DNA of 64,000 bases from Bacteroidales bacterium (lineage in GTDB: Bacteria > Bacteroidota > Bacteroidia > Bacteroidales > P3): positions 20,509 through 84,508 of the forward strand of contig JAFVBC010000031.1 in NCBI GenBank assembly GCA_017480185.1, read 5' to 3'. Position 1 is the stretch's first letter, and every line of letters starts with the position of its first letter. The notes beneath the pieces were generated by a model. The model saw only the letters and a program-made list of their open reading frames with translations. It was not told the DNA's origin and did not search any database. Made by a program: the position numbers and the translations under genes. This document shows positions 37,323 to 45,667 of the stretch, piece after piece.

Positions 37323-37841
37323 CTACCTATTGATTTTATCAACAAAATTCTTAAAGTCAATAATTGATGTATAGTATATATTTTTACAACTCGTTCTACG
37401 ATAAAAACCAATGCGAGGTCTATAATCAGCAATTTGATTAGAATAGCCTTCGGGGGGTTTATTAAACACGTTTTTCCAACTTATGATTGCTCCCACATTG
37501 TCACGATAAAAAGACGTATTCAAATCTATATCCGAAGGCTCTTCGCAGCTTTCTTTAGCGGGCACCCTATTATCTATAACACCTTCCGTTGGATGAGTAT
37601 GAATAATATAGGCTGGTTTCTTTCCCAAAGCCCTAACTTCATCAAATACAGGTTGCCACTGACTTGTAGAGATACTACATTCTGATCCTTTTGCTATACT
37701 TGTACTACAACTACCGTCTGTCATGATTACAATACCTCGCTCTACTTTAATCTTGTTATTCAGATCCTTCGACAACAGTTCTATCTTTTCCATCGCCTTA
37801 CGGTTGGGTACAGTTACAAAATACTTTTCATCTTCAGACAT
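37323..37841 (-). CDS. JAB/JAMM-like metalloprotease-fold protein
   Basis: A 172-residue protein without signal peptide. Residues 34-106 carry a JAMM-type pattern: Glu34 in VERGIVIM, His81 and His83 in YIIHTHP, and Ser103/Asp106 in EPSDID. These are the zinc ligands and catalytic residues of MPN+/JAB peptidases; the spacing between the HxH and the SxxD is longer than in housekeeping members, as is seen in JAB-like domains of polymorphic toxins (DUF4329-like). It sits between the two copies of the secreted A-B module and is the only gene of the array that lacks a signal peptide. It could be the cut-off toxin tip of a larger protein or a stand-alone peptidase; the family call is moderately sure, the role is open. 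Confidence 0.6.
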   Translation of the reverse strand: MSEDEKYFVTVPNRKAMEKIELLSKDLNNKIKVERGIVIMTDGSCSTSIAKGSECSISTSQWQPVFDEVRALGKKPAYIIHTHPTEGVIDNRVPAKESCEEPSDIDLNTSFYRDNVGAIISWKNVFNKPPEGYSNQIADYRPRIGFYRRTSCKNIYYTSIIDFKNFVDKINR

Positions 37842-37936
37842 ATCGCTGTACTTATATTATTCCCTCTAACTTCAAGATACTTTAAGCTTTCGCCTTCTTT
37901 TTATCACCACTCTTGATTGGTCCTAAATCATCCTTG

Positions 37937-38650
37937 TTACTTAGCTTGTTTATGTTCTACCAATGTCATAAACGATGAGCACACCATTTCCATATCCTTC
38001 TGGGGAATATTGCAAAATAACAGGAGTCCTGATCCAATAATGGCAGTGTACACTTCCGCATCGCAGTCTATTTCATGCTTGGTTAGTGACTCATCATGGA
38101 TTATATTTCGTTTATTTTTATCAATTTTACCTATTAAAAAGAACGATGTCGAATCTACTACGTATATAATTTTATCACATCGTTGCCCTTCACGATAAAC
38201 CTGTTTTACCGTCAAAGGAACAGCAACAAAATATGACCAATCTACCCAAACTTTCCCGTATTCTCCCTCGTGCCCCTGTGGTAAATACGTAATCAATCGA
38301 CGTTTGTTTGTTGTGTCCAGCGATGATAAAGTTAGCGCATAATTTAAATCTACCCACGAGTCATTTTCAAACTCAACAACCTGACTCCAATCCGAGCAAT
38401 ACTCCCCAAAATTACTATATCGTTTTTTTGCCAAACTCTCAGCATTATGCAATAGGCAACTATCCACCGGTACCTCTATGTTATCCAATGAATAATCCCC
38501 AAAATAATGATCATCTTCTTGATAATCCTCATACCCAGGAATATAAATCTCAAGTTCCCTTTGATTTATATATGTTATATTCTGAGCATTTGCAATCGCT
38601 ATCATCCCCATCAAAAACACAAATGCAACAATACACTTCTTCATGCTCAT
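37937..38650 (-). CDS. Exported protein of unknown function, module gene B, copy 2
   Basis: A 237-residue paralogue of the gene at 36045. The first 24 residues (signal peptide ending near ANAQN) are the same in both copies; then about 130 residues differ strongly, apart from NDSWVDL and YAL, and the last part is close again (IYVVDSTSFFLIGKI, CDAEVYTAIIGSGLLLFCN, KDMEMVCSSFMTLV). The JAB-like gene begins 95 bp downstream. The 13-bp spacer to gene A and about 30 bp around it are the same as in copy 1, so the pair was duplicated as a unit. Confidence 0.8.
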   Translation of the reverse strand: MSMKKCIVAFVFLMGMIAIANAQNITYINQRELEIYIPGYEDYQEDDHYFGDYSLDNIEVPVDSCLLHNAESLAKKRYSNFGEYCSDWSQVVEFENDSWVDLNYALTLSSLDTTNKRRLITYLPQGHEGEYGKVWVDWSYFVAVPLTVKQVYREGQRCDKIIYVVDSTSFFLIGKIDKNKRNIIHDESLTKHEIDCDAEVYTAIIGSGLLLFCNIPQKDMEMVCSSFMTLVEHKQAK

Positions 38651-38663
38651 ATATTTTCTCCGT

Positions 38664-39200
38664 TCACTTCTTTTTTATTTTAAGACGAGGAACAGCGGGA
38701 TCTTGATGAGCTGGTATCAACCACCCACGAAAAAATTGACCTAAAATATCGTGTCCTTCTATCTTAAGCCACATACCATCAAAATCAATAACCTTGCATC
38801 GTTCCGCACACACGTAAATATAAGAAAAGTCGGCATCTCTTGATGGCTGCCACCTGAGCTTTTCCCATCCTGCCCTATAAAAACTCACATGAGCCAATTC
38901 TCGATCTATCCAGCCCGTATGAACCACTTTCTTTAGTAAATAATACCGTACCTCAACCTTATACCTATCTTTCGACTTCCCTATCAGAGAGAAATAAACA
39001 TAGCTTTTCTTTGGAGCAAAAACAGGAAAGGCTTTAACACCTGCATTGCCGACACTATCGTCATACACATAAACGCTATCAAACGTAATCTCCGCATAGT
39101 TCAAACTAACCAATGGCGCATTCTGACCATGAGCCATCGTCATACACCCAACAGCAATAACAAATAAAAATAATCTTTTGCAATTCTTATTACAGCTCAT
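38664..39200 (-). CDS. Exported SH3-like protein, module gene A, copy 2
   Basis: A 178-residue paralogue of the protein encoded at 36757. The signal peptide differs (LFLFVIAVGCMTMAHG), while from PLVSLNYAEITFDSVY to the basic tail RLKIKKK nearly all positions agree. Differences are scattered (for example YRAGWEKL against YMGGWEKL, and VCAERCKV against VYDQRCKV). The predicted fold is again two SH3-like units, each closed by a GW. It follows the third, more distant SH3-like gene (39221) by about 20 bp, so the array is probably transcribed from the right. Confidence 0.78.
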   Translation of the reverse strand: MSCNKNCKRLFLFVIAVGCMTMAHGQNAPLVSLNYAEITFDSVYVYDDSVGNAGVKAFPVFAPKKSYVYFSLIGKSKDRYKVEVRYYLLKKVVHTGWIDRELAHVSFYRAGWEKLRWQPSRDADFSYIYVCAERCKVIDFDGMWLKIEGHDILGQFFRGWLIPAHQDPAVPRLKIKKK

Positions 39201-39220
39201 AAATTTTGTGAGTTAAAACA

Positions 39221-39857
39221 TCAAGCACCTGTACAGCCTGAAAAAATTTGAGTACACTGGTGTTTAGGGGGAATCCAATACCTTTTGTTATCTGTCCACA
39301 AAATCTGCACCCAAACACTATTTACATCAACATCCACAACCCGAAACATATCTGGTAGTTCATCATTATTCCAATCTACACATATTGCACATGATTCATC
39401 ATTTACATCATTGTACAACTCAATAACGTGATCTTCATCTGGCAATGGTATAGCCCCAAGATTATCTTTATTTATCCATCCAAGATAAGAAGTATCCTTC
39501 CACATCTCACACTTTTCATCATATTTGTCATATCCTTTCTCATCTTCCTCTAACATAAAATTATCCATCATAACCACAGCACATAGCATCCCATCTCGAT
39601 TATCAAGAACTTTCATAAGAAGAATATGACTTTCCATTTCGAACGAGTCTCTCACGGGGCATATCGTGGCAGCAACTTTCTTCTCCACACCTACCGTGTC
39701 GTAAATATCCAATTGCTGAAACGGAGAATAAAGCAGTAACAATACTTCTGTTTGATAAGGATAAGACATCTTCATAGGGACACCACCGCTTGCATGCATA
39801 CCATAAAAAAAGGCAAAAAAGACCCAATGCCAACCCTATAACAAACTTTTTTATCAT
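39221..39857 (-). pseudogene. Exported SH3-like protein with a frameshift in the signal peptide
   Basis: The main frame (39221-39799) encodes 192 residues with features of the SH3-like proteins next to it: SYLGWINKDNLG, then VDVNSVWVQILW and RYWIPPKHQC. Its own start (MHASGGVP) lacks a signal peptide. In the next frame, an ATG at 39857 begins MIKKFVIGLALGLFCLF, a perfect signal-peptide core. If one base is removed from the run of seven A at 39805-39811 (plus strand), the two join as a signal peptide that ends MHAS before GG. So either the run is a frameshift mutation, a slippage-prone switch, or a sequencing error. It is the first gene of the array. Confidence 0.6.
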
Positions 39858-40062
39858 TCCTTTGCCCTCTTTAATTTTAAGGTAAAATTTTAGTTTACTC
39901 TGCTATCCATTACCTCCAAACGGTTCATGGTTTGCAATATTTACAAAAGTTTTACCTTATATCATCCAGCCACCCAAAACTGAATATACTGTGCAAATGT
40001 ACATAGATAATCACATAGTTCAAAATCATTTATCAAACTTTTACCATTATTTATCAAACTTT

Positions 40063-40308
40063 ACCCACCCCTACCCCTCCCAGGAGGGGAGGGATTTGAT
40101 AAAGGACCCTCCCTGGAGGGGAGGGATTGGTGAAGAACCCTCCCAAGAGGGGATGGAGTTGATGAAGAACCCTCCCAAGAGGGGATGGAGTTGATGAAGG
40201 ACCCTCCCAAGAGGGGGGAGGGATTTGAGAATGTCTATGACAGGGGGGGCATAGCGCTTCCCCTCCTCGGGAGGGGACTGTGGGGTGGGGCTTATGCGTC
40301 AATGTCTG
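40063..40308. repeat. G/C-rich Bacteroidota intergenic repeat, block 1
   Basis: No gene lies between 39858 and 40612. Block 1 starts ACCCACCCCTACCCCTCCC and contains several short palindromic CCCTCCCNNGAGGGG units separated by GGAKTTGATGAAGRA-type linkers, and ends with CCCCTCCTCGGGAGGGG and TTATGCGTCAATGTCTG. The same start and end occur in block 2. Repeats of this look are common in intergenic regions of the phylum; I see no open frame or spacer structure of a CRISPR array. Confidence 0.75.
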
Positions 40309-40375
40309 TAGGCATGGATGGCGGAGTTTACCTAACCTATACCTTTTTATCCACTCGTTTTTGACATGACTTTTT

Positions 40376-40526
40376 ACCCACCCCTACCCCTCCCAAGAGG
40401 GGAGGGAGTTGTTGAAGAACCCTCCCTGGAGGGGGGAGGGATTTGAGAATGTCTATGACAAGGGGGGCATAGCGCTTCCCCTCCTCGGGAGGGGGCTGAG
40501 GGGTGGGGATTATGCGTCAATGTCTG
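40376..40526. repeat. G/C-rich Bacteroidota intergenic repeat, block 2
   Basis: A shorter copy of the block at 40063-40308, with the same opening, the same GAATGTCTATGACA segment, the same GCATAGCGCTTCCCCTCCTC segment and the same end. It has fewer CCCTCCC/GAGGGG units. Confidence 0.75.
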
Positions 40527-40612
40527 TTTGAGAATGTCTCTCAAAAAAGGGTGTTGCACAACCGCCTCCCCAACTCAAGAGGGGGCAGAGGCTGAAAGAG
40601 GGAACTAAAATT

Positions 40613-41233
40613 CTATTTTAGCGGCAGGTGGATTATCTTTTTTGTGGTGAAGTAGTCGTCGGAGAAGAACGACGACACGTCCCACGTGGTGATACGTTTG
40701 CCGAAAGGCGACAACTCGTCGGTGAGGTCGCCCCCCTTAAGGCAAAGCATGCCATTGTGCAGGTTGTGATAGCCTATGCGCGATATTTTTCCTCTCACCC
40801 ACCCCACCATCTGCGACAGCGGTGCCACGGCACGCGACACCACAAAGTCGAATTGCTCGTCAAGGGTCTCCACCCTTGCATTGACAGCCGTAACGTTGGT
40901 CAACCCCAACTCGTCGACCACCCCCTGCACCACTTTTATCTTCTTGCCAATGGAGTCGACAAGCGTAAAGCGTGTGTCGGGAAACATGATGGCCAACGGC
41001 ACACCAGGGAAGCCACCACCTGTGCCCAGGTCGAGCACTTGGCACATGGGCTTGAATTGGACCACCTTTGCCAGGGCAAGGCTGTGCAACACGTGATGAA
41101 GTTCAAACTGATCCATGTCGCGCCGCGAGATGACGTTGATGCAGGCATTCCACCGCTCATAGATAGACGGCAGAGCGGCAAACTGTTGTCGCTGCCGCTC
41201 TGTTAGGGTTGAAAAGTGTTGCTCAACGAGCAT
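40613..41233 (-). CDS. rsmG: 16S rRNA (guanine-N7)-methyltransferase RsmG
   Basis: RsmG (GidB) methylates G527 of 16S rRNA with S-adenosylmethionine. The 206-residue protein has the SAM-binding loop VLDLGTGGGFPGVPLAI, the following VDSIGKKIKVV, and VVSRAVAPLSQMVGWV, all typical of the family. I place the start at the ATG at 41233, which overlaps the rpoD stop as TGATG; a GTG one codon earlier is also possible. The overlap suggests coupled translation after rpoD. Confidence 0.94.
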   Translation of the reverse strand: MLVEQHFSTLTERQRQQFAALPSIYERWNACINVISRRDMDQFELHHVLHSLALAKVVQFKPMCQVLDLGTGGGFPGVPLAIMFPDTRFTLVDSIGKKIKVVQGVVDELGLTNVTAVNARVETLDEQFDFVVSRAVAPLSQMVGWVRGKISRIGYHNLHNGMLCLKGGDLTDELSPFGKRITTWDVSSFFSDDYFTTKKIIHLPLK

Positions 41234-42096
41234 CACGAGAGGTAGACTTTCAGGTGTTTACTGCGACTGCTACTCTTCAAGCGCTTGATGCCTTTCTCTT
41301 TAATTTGGCGCACGCGCTCGCGAGTGAGGTTGAATTTGATGGCAATTTCGTCAAGACTCAACGGGTGCGACAACCCTATGCCGAAGTACATCCTTATCAC
41401 ATCGCGCTCTATGTCGGTGAGCGTCGACAGGCAGCGCTCTATCTCGACCGACAGGCTTTCCTGCATCAATTTGTTGTCGGTGGGTGGTGTGTCTTCGTTG
41501 GGCAGCACGTCGACAAAGTTCACATCTTCGTCGCTCACCAGCGGAGCGTCGATTGACACGTGTCGGCCACTGATGCCGAGTATTGATTTGATTTTATCTT
41601 CCGGAATGTCAAGTATCTCGCTCAGTTCTTCCTCTGATGGCGGACGCTCCAACTGCTGTTCCAGCTTCGATATTTCTTTTTTCAACTTGTTGAGCGCACC
41701 CAACTGGTTGGATGGCAGACGCACAATGCGCGAGTTTTCGGCAATGGCCTGCAGGATGCTTTGCCTGATCCACCACACGGCGTAGGAGATGAATTTGAAG
41801 CCACGCGTTTCGTCAAAGCGTTTGGCTGCCTTTATCAACCCCAAGTTACCCTCGTTGATAAGGTCGGGCAGGCTGAGCCCTTGATTTTGATATTGTTTGG
41901 CCACCGACACCACAAAACGCAAGTTTGCCTTGGTCAATCGTTCCAGCGCGTCCTCGTCGCCTTGCTTTATGCGTTGTGCCAACTGCACCTCCTGCTCGGG
42001 GGTGAGCAACTCTTCACTGCAAATGTCTTGCAGATATTTATCGAGCGACTTGTTGTCGCGATTGGTGATAGAGTGCTGTATCTTAAGTTGTTTCAT
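41233..42096 (-). CDS. rpoD: RNA polymerase primary sigma factor (RpoD/SigA type)
   Basis: The housekeeping sigma factor. The 287-residue protein has no region 1.1 and begins [20 protein letters not shown], as is usual in Bacteroidota. Region 1.2 is [19 protein letters not shown], region 2 contains [22 protein letters not shown] and [13 protein letters not shown], region 3 lies about 140-210, and region 4 has the helix-turn-helix [20 protein letters not shown]. It reads the unusual TAnnTTTG promoters seen in the window. rsmG follows with a one-base overlap. Upstream, 42097-42477 holds a large hairpin element and the divergent promoter of the next cluster. Confidence 0.97.
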   Translation of the reverse strand: MKQLKIQHSITNRDNKSLDKYLQDICSEELLTPEQEVQLAQRIKQGDEDALERLTKANLRFVVSVAKQYQNQGLSLPDLINEGNLGLIKAAKRFDETRGFKFISYAVWWIRQSILQAIAENSRIVRLPSNQLGALNKLKKEISKLEQQLERPPSEEELSEILDIPEDKIKSILGISGRHVSIDAPLVSDEDVNFVDVLPNEDTPPTDNKLMQESLSVEIERCLSTLTDIERDVIRMYFGIGLSHPLSLDEIAIKFNLTRERVRQIKEKGIKRLKSSSRSKHLKVYLS

Positions 42097-42275
42097 TCAA
42101 TCACACTACTTTTATACCACTTTTTCAACACTATTCTTAACGGCGAAACCCAAATTTTGTTACAACAAAAATGCATTTTTTGTTTTCCAAGCGTGAAAAA
42201 AGGCTGTATTGCATTAGGTTTTAGAGAGTTATCGTCCCACACTTTTTATGCTATTTGTGAAGTATCTTGTAGGCA

Positions 42276-42368
42276 TCAAGTAAGGCCGTTCTTCAGTAGT
42301 TCTTCAGTAGTTATTCAGTCGATGACTGAAGAACTACTGAAGAACTACTGAAGAACGGCCTTACTTGA
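42276..42368. repeat. TTCAGT hairpin element: three 11-bp units per arm
   Basis: Left arm 42276-42320 and right arm 42324-42368 are 45 bp each and pair with one mismatch around a GAT loop. Each arm has a 12-bp cap (TCAAGTAAGGCC) and three 11-mers of the form GTTCTTCAGTM. A matching left half (cap, three units, GAT, start of right arm) occurs at 63945-64000, and a diverged two-unit copy at 5372. It lies between the divergent rpoD and FkbH cluster, so it is not needed as a terminator for either. Confidence 0.92.
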
Positions 42369-42415
42369 CACTATGTTGTATCTACCCTCAACGTAGCATT
42401 CTCAACCTTTTTTTG

Positions 42416-42423
42416 TACCTTTG
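42416..42423 (+). promoter_or_regulatory. Possible -7 box of the FkbH cluster
   Basis: TACCTTTG matches TAnnTTTG and lies 54 bp before the ATG at 42478. No TTTG-like -33 box is visible at the normal distance, so the call is tentative. Confidence 0.45.
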
Positions 42424-42477
42424 CACTGCATACTGCATTCACACCAACGCTCCATTGCATCAATCGCCACAAGCGTC

Positions 42478-44202
42478 ATGCACGATTTCAATGCCCTAAA
42501 AAAAGCCCTCAAAACTGACCGCACTGGTTGGCCAACTATAAAAATGGCTCTGCTCGGCGACACAGCAACGCAGTTTCTGGCCATTGCCATACGTGGCACT
42601 GCCGCTCTGCGTGGGCTTAACATCGACCTGTTTGAGGCCGAATATAATCAGGTGGAACGGCAACTGATGGACCCTCAATCCGACTATTACCAGTTTGCCC
42701 CCCACTTCACCCTCATATTCCAGAGCAGCCATAAGCTGATGGAGCATCACGCCTTGCTCTCGGCTGCCGAACAGCAGCAGTTGGCCGACCGCCGACTGGC
42801 TTTCGTGCGCGAGGTGTCGACCACCGCACCAGGCAAGGTAATCGTGATGAACTATCCCGAAATTGGCGACGCGGTGTTTGGTAGTTTCCAAAATCGGGTG
42901 CCACAATCGTTCATCTACCAGGTGCGTCGGCTCAACATGGGCTTGATGGAACTCTCTGCACAGCAGCCCAACCTATTTGTGTGCGACCTTGCCGAGCTGC
43001 AAGCCAAACTGGGTCGCGACTTCTGCTTTGATGCCAACATCTACATCAGCACCGACATGATTCTTAGCCTCGACTGTCTGCCCCACGTGGCCTCACGAGT
43101 GGTCGACATAGTGTGTGCCGTGCAAGGACAGTTCAAAAAATGCCTCATCGTCGACCTCGACAACACCCTTTGGGGTGGCATCGTGGGCGACGACGGTTGG
43201 GAAAGTCTGCAGATAGGCCACGGATTGGGCATTGGCAAGGCGTTCACCGAGTTTCAAATGTGGGTCAAGAAATTGCGTCAGCGAGGCATCATTGTGTGCG
43301 TGTGCAGCAAAAACGACCTTGAAAAAGCCCGCGAGCCATTTGAAAAACACCCCGACATGGTGCTCCATATGGACGACATAGCTGTGTTTCAAGCCAATTG
43401 GGACACAAAGGTCGACAACATTCGCGCCATACAACAAGTGCTCAACATAGGGTTTGACCAAATGGTATTCCTCGACGACAACCCCTTTGAACGCAACATG
43501 GTGCGCGAAAACATTGAGGGCATCACGGTGCCCGAATTGCCCGACGACCCAGCACTCTACCTCGAACACCTTTACAGCCTCAACCTATTCGAAACCGCAT
43601 CGTATAGCAGTTTCGACACCGACCGCACCCAACAATACCAAATTGAGGCCCAACGGGCGCAGGAGGTGCACCGCTTTGCCAACGAAGCCGACTTTCTGCA
43701 CTCGCTCAACATGCGCTCGGTCGTAGAGGGGTTCACCACGTTCAACACACCTCGGGTGGCACAACTCACCCAACGCAGTAACCAATTCAACCTGCGCACC
43801 GTGCGCTACACCGAGGCCGACATTGCAATCCTTGCCTCCCAGCCCGACACAGTGTGCCTCGCGTTCAACCTCAACGACCGCTTTGGCGACAATGGCTTGG
43901 TGGCCGTAGTCGTGATGAAACCGCTGGACCGCGACACATTGTTCGTCGACACATGGCTCATGTCGTGTCGTGTGCTCAAACGCAGCATGGAGCAATTCAC
44001 CCTCAACACCATGGTGGCACACGCTCGCCAACGAGGTTATCACCGCATAATTGGCGAATACCTGCCCACCACCAAAAACCAAATGGTGGAGCACCACTAC
44101 ACAGCCCTCGGTTTTGCCCCGTTAAGCAACAGCCCCAACGCCCGCTATGCCCTCGACATCGACACATTCATCCCCCTCGAAACCTATATCACACAACAAT
44201 AA
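42478..44202 (+). CDS. FkbH-like HAD-family enzyme (acyl-carrier loading type)
   Basis: A 574-residue HAD-IIIC protein. Characterised FkbH enzymes take D-1,3-bisphosphoglycerate, dephosphorylate it and load the glyceryl unit on an acyl carrier protein. The N-terminal ~200 residues form the SGNH-like part usual for this group (LLGDTATQFLAIAIRG). The HAD core begins with LIVDLDNTLWGGIVGDDG (nucleophile Asp226, second Asp228) and continues with VCSKNDLEKAREPFEKHPDM and FLDDNPFERNMVREN. The last ~150 residues look like a GNAT-type acetyltransferase fold (LNDRFGDNGLVAVVVM, DTWLMSCRVLKRSMEQF). I use the ATG at 42478; the open frame upstream overlaps the promoter. An acyl carrier gene follows at 21 bp, which fits the function. 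Confidence 0.88.
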   Translation: MHDFNALKKALKTDRTGWPTIKMALLGDTATQFLAIAIRGTAALRGLNIDLFEAEYNQVERQLMDPQSDYYQFAPHFTLIFQSSHKLMEHHALLSAAEQQQLADRRLAFVREVSTTAPGKVIVMNYPEIGDAVFGSFQNRVPQSFIYQVRRLNMGLMELSAQQPNLFVCDLAELQAKLGRDFCFDANIYISTDMILSLDCLPHVASRVVDIVCAVQGQFKKCLIVDLDNTLWGGIVGDDGWESLQIGHGLGIGKAFTEFQMWVKKLRQRGIIVCVCSKNDLEKAREPFEKHPDMVLHMDDIAVFQANWDTKVDNIRAIQQVLNIGFDQMVFLDDNPFERNMVRENIEGITVPELPDDPALYLEHLYSLNLFETASYSSFDTDRTQQYQIEAQRAQEVHRFANEADFLHSLNMRSVVEGFTTFNTPRVAQLTQRSNQFNLRTVRYTEADIAILASQPDTVCLAFNLNDRFGDNGLVAVVVMKPLDRDTLFVDTWLMSCRVLKRSMEQFTLNTMVAHARQRGYHRIIGEYLPTTKNQMVEHHYTALGFAPLSNSPNARYALDIDTFIPLETYITQQ

Positions 44203-44222
44203 AACACCAAACAAACCAACCA

Positions 44223-44459
44223 ATGGATACCAACGAAATCATGACTCAGGTGCAGGAAATATTCCGCAACATACTCGACAACGACGAAATAACCCTGCAA
44301 CCCACCACCGTGGCCGACGACATTGAAGAGTGGGACAGTCTGACACACATACAACTAATTGTGGCCATAGAAAAACATTTCAAGATAAAATTCACCTCGC
44401 GCGAGATACAATCGTGGAAAAACGTGGGCGAGATGATCGACTGCATAAAAGGAAAATAA
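44223..44459 (+). CDS. Acyl carrier protein
   Basis: A small acidic protein of 78 residues. The phosphopantetheine serine is in EEWDSLTHIQLIVAIE, the usual DSL motif at the start of helix 2. It differs from the fatty-acid ACP of housekeeping type by the EWDSLTHI form, which is common in carriers that work with FkbH enzymes or special pathways. It lies between the FkbH gene and the MaoC-like gene (no gap before the latter), so it most likely carries the intermediate of this cluster. Confidence 0.9.
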   Translation: MDTNEIMTQVQEIFRNILDNDEITLQPTTVADDIEEWDSLTHIQLIVAIEKHFKIKFTSREIQSWKNVGEMIDCIKGK

Positions 44460-44861
44460 ATGGACGACCTCCAAATCTTCAACCGCCCATACAGCCACAC
44501 CTTCCGCATCACCCAAGAGCAATTCGACCTCTTTCGGCAGATGTCGGCCGACCAAAATCCGCTCCACACCGACCCGACATTTGCCCAACAGCACGGCTTT
44601 GCAAGTAATGTGGTCTACGGAAATGTGCTCGGAAGCTGCATCAGCTACTTTGTTGGTATGCTCTTGCCTCTGAAAAACGTGGTGATACATCAACAACAAA
44701 TAGCCTACCATAAGCCAGTTTTCGTAGGCGACACACTGGCTTTCGAAGCCAAAGTAAGCAACATATTCGAGAGCGTGGGCGTAGTTGAATTTAAGTTTAC
44801 ATTTCGCAACCAAGGCAACAACATGGTAGCGAAAGGGACAGTGCAGATAGGACTGATATGA
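44460..44861 (+). CDS. MaoC-like hot-dog fold dehydratase
   Basis: A 133-residue protein of the MaoC/hydratase group. The catalytic Asp/His pair lies in SADQNPLHTDPTFA, and GNVLGSCISYFVGMLLP follows as in (R)-specific enoyl hydratases. The reaction would be a reversible dehydration of a 3-hydroxyacyl thioester, here probably on the neighbouring carrier protein. The start codon directly follows the ACP stop and the end overlaps the transketolase gene by 4 bp. Confidence 0.85.
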   Translation: MDDLQIFNRPYSHTFRITQEQFDLFRQMSADQNPLHTDPTFAQQHGFASNVVYGNVLGSCISYFVGMLLPLKNVVIHQQQIAYHKPVFVGDTLAFEAKVSNIFESVGVVEFKFTFRNQGNNMVAKGTVQIGLI

Positions 44862-45667
44862 CACCTCTGAAGAACGTATGCCACGAGGTTCGCCAACAGA
44901 TAATTGAACTATCGTTCAAGGCCGGACAAAACAACGCACACATGGGTGGAAGCCTGTCGGCAGTGGAGATAGTGGCCACGCTCTACTACCACCATCTGCG
45001 CTGGAACAACGGGCTCGACCCCAACCGCGATCGCTTCATCATGAGTAAAGCCCACGCCTCGTTGGTGCAGTACTGCGTGCTTTCGCAACTTGGAAGGATA
45101 GACAAATCGCAACTGGAGGCCTTTGAACAGAACGGGAGTATATTTACAGCCCACGCACGAAAGGAGCCACAAATGGGGCTTGAATTTAGCGGTGGCAGCT
45201 TGGGACTTGGCCTATCGTATGCCACAGGAGTGGCATTGGCGCTAAAAAAACGCCACTCGGGGGCGCATGTGTATGTGCTATTGGGCGATGGTGAATGCGA
45301 CGAGGGCCTTGTTTGGGAGGCACTTATGTTTGCGTCGCACCATAATCTAAACAACCTAACGGTAATTATCGACCACAACCACTTGCAGGCCGATGGGTTT
45401 GTGGAGGAGGTGATGAACACGGCCGATTTGTGCAAGAAACTGCAAGCATTCGGATTTAACACGCAGCAAGTGGACGGTCACTCTGTAGATGCGCTTGACC
45501 AGGCATTCCTTGCACGGCGTACCGACATGTCCAACGCCATTGTAGCCGAGACGGTTAAAGGCAAGGGGGTGCGCTTTATGGAGAACAAATACAACTGGCA
45601 TTTCACGGTGTTGTCGGAATCAAAATACCACAAGGCCATTGACGAATTAAACCAACTGCAGCAATGA
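44858..45667 (+). CDS. Transketolase-like protein, N-terminal (ThDP-pyrophosphate) subunit
   Basis: A 269-residue half transketolase. The ThDP/Mg motif is GDGECDEGLVWEALMFA through IIDHNHLQADG, and KAHASLVQYCVLSQLG and GGSLGLGLSYATGVAL are conserved around it. Split transketolases of this kind move a two-carbon ketol unit, or act in special pathways on carrier-bound or sugar substrates. The partner is encoded next (4-bp overlap). The housekeeping transketolase is normally a single long protein, so this pair is likely dedicated to the cluster. Confidence 0.9.
   Translation: MTPLKNVCHEVRQQIIELSFKAGQNNAHMGGSLSAVEIVATLYYHHLRWNNGLDPNRDRFIMSKAHASLVQYCVLSQLGRIDKSQLEAFEQNGSIFTAHARKEPQMGLEFSGGSLGLGLSYATGVALALKKRHSGAHVYVLLGDGECDEGLVWEALMFASHHNLNNLTVIIDHNHLQADGFVEEVMNTADLCKKLQAFGFNTQQVDGHSVDALDQAFLARRTDMSNAIVAETVKGKGVRFMENKYNWHFTVLSESKYHKAIDELNQLQQ

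Noticed and set aside
40063-40526. Possible CRISPR array
   Set aside because: Units are short palindromes of unequal length with no constant-length unique spacers, and no cas gene is near.
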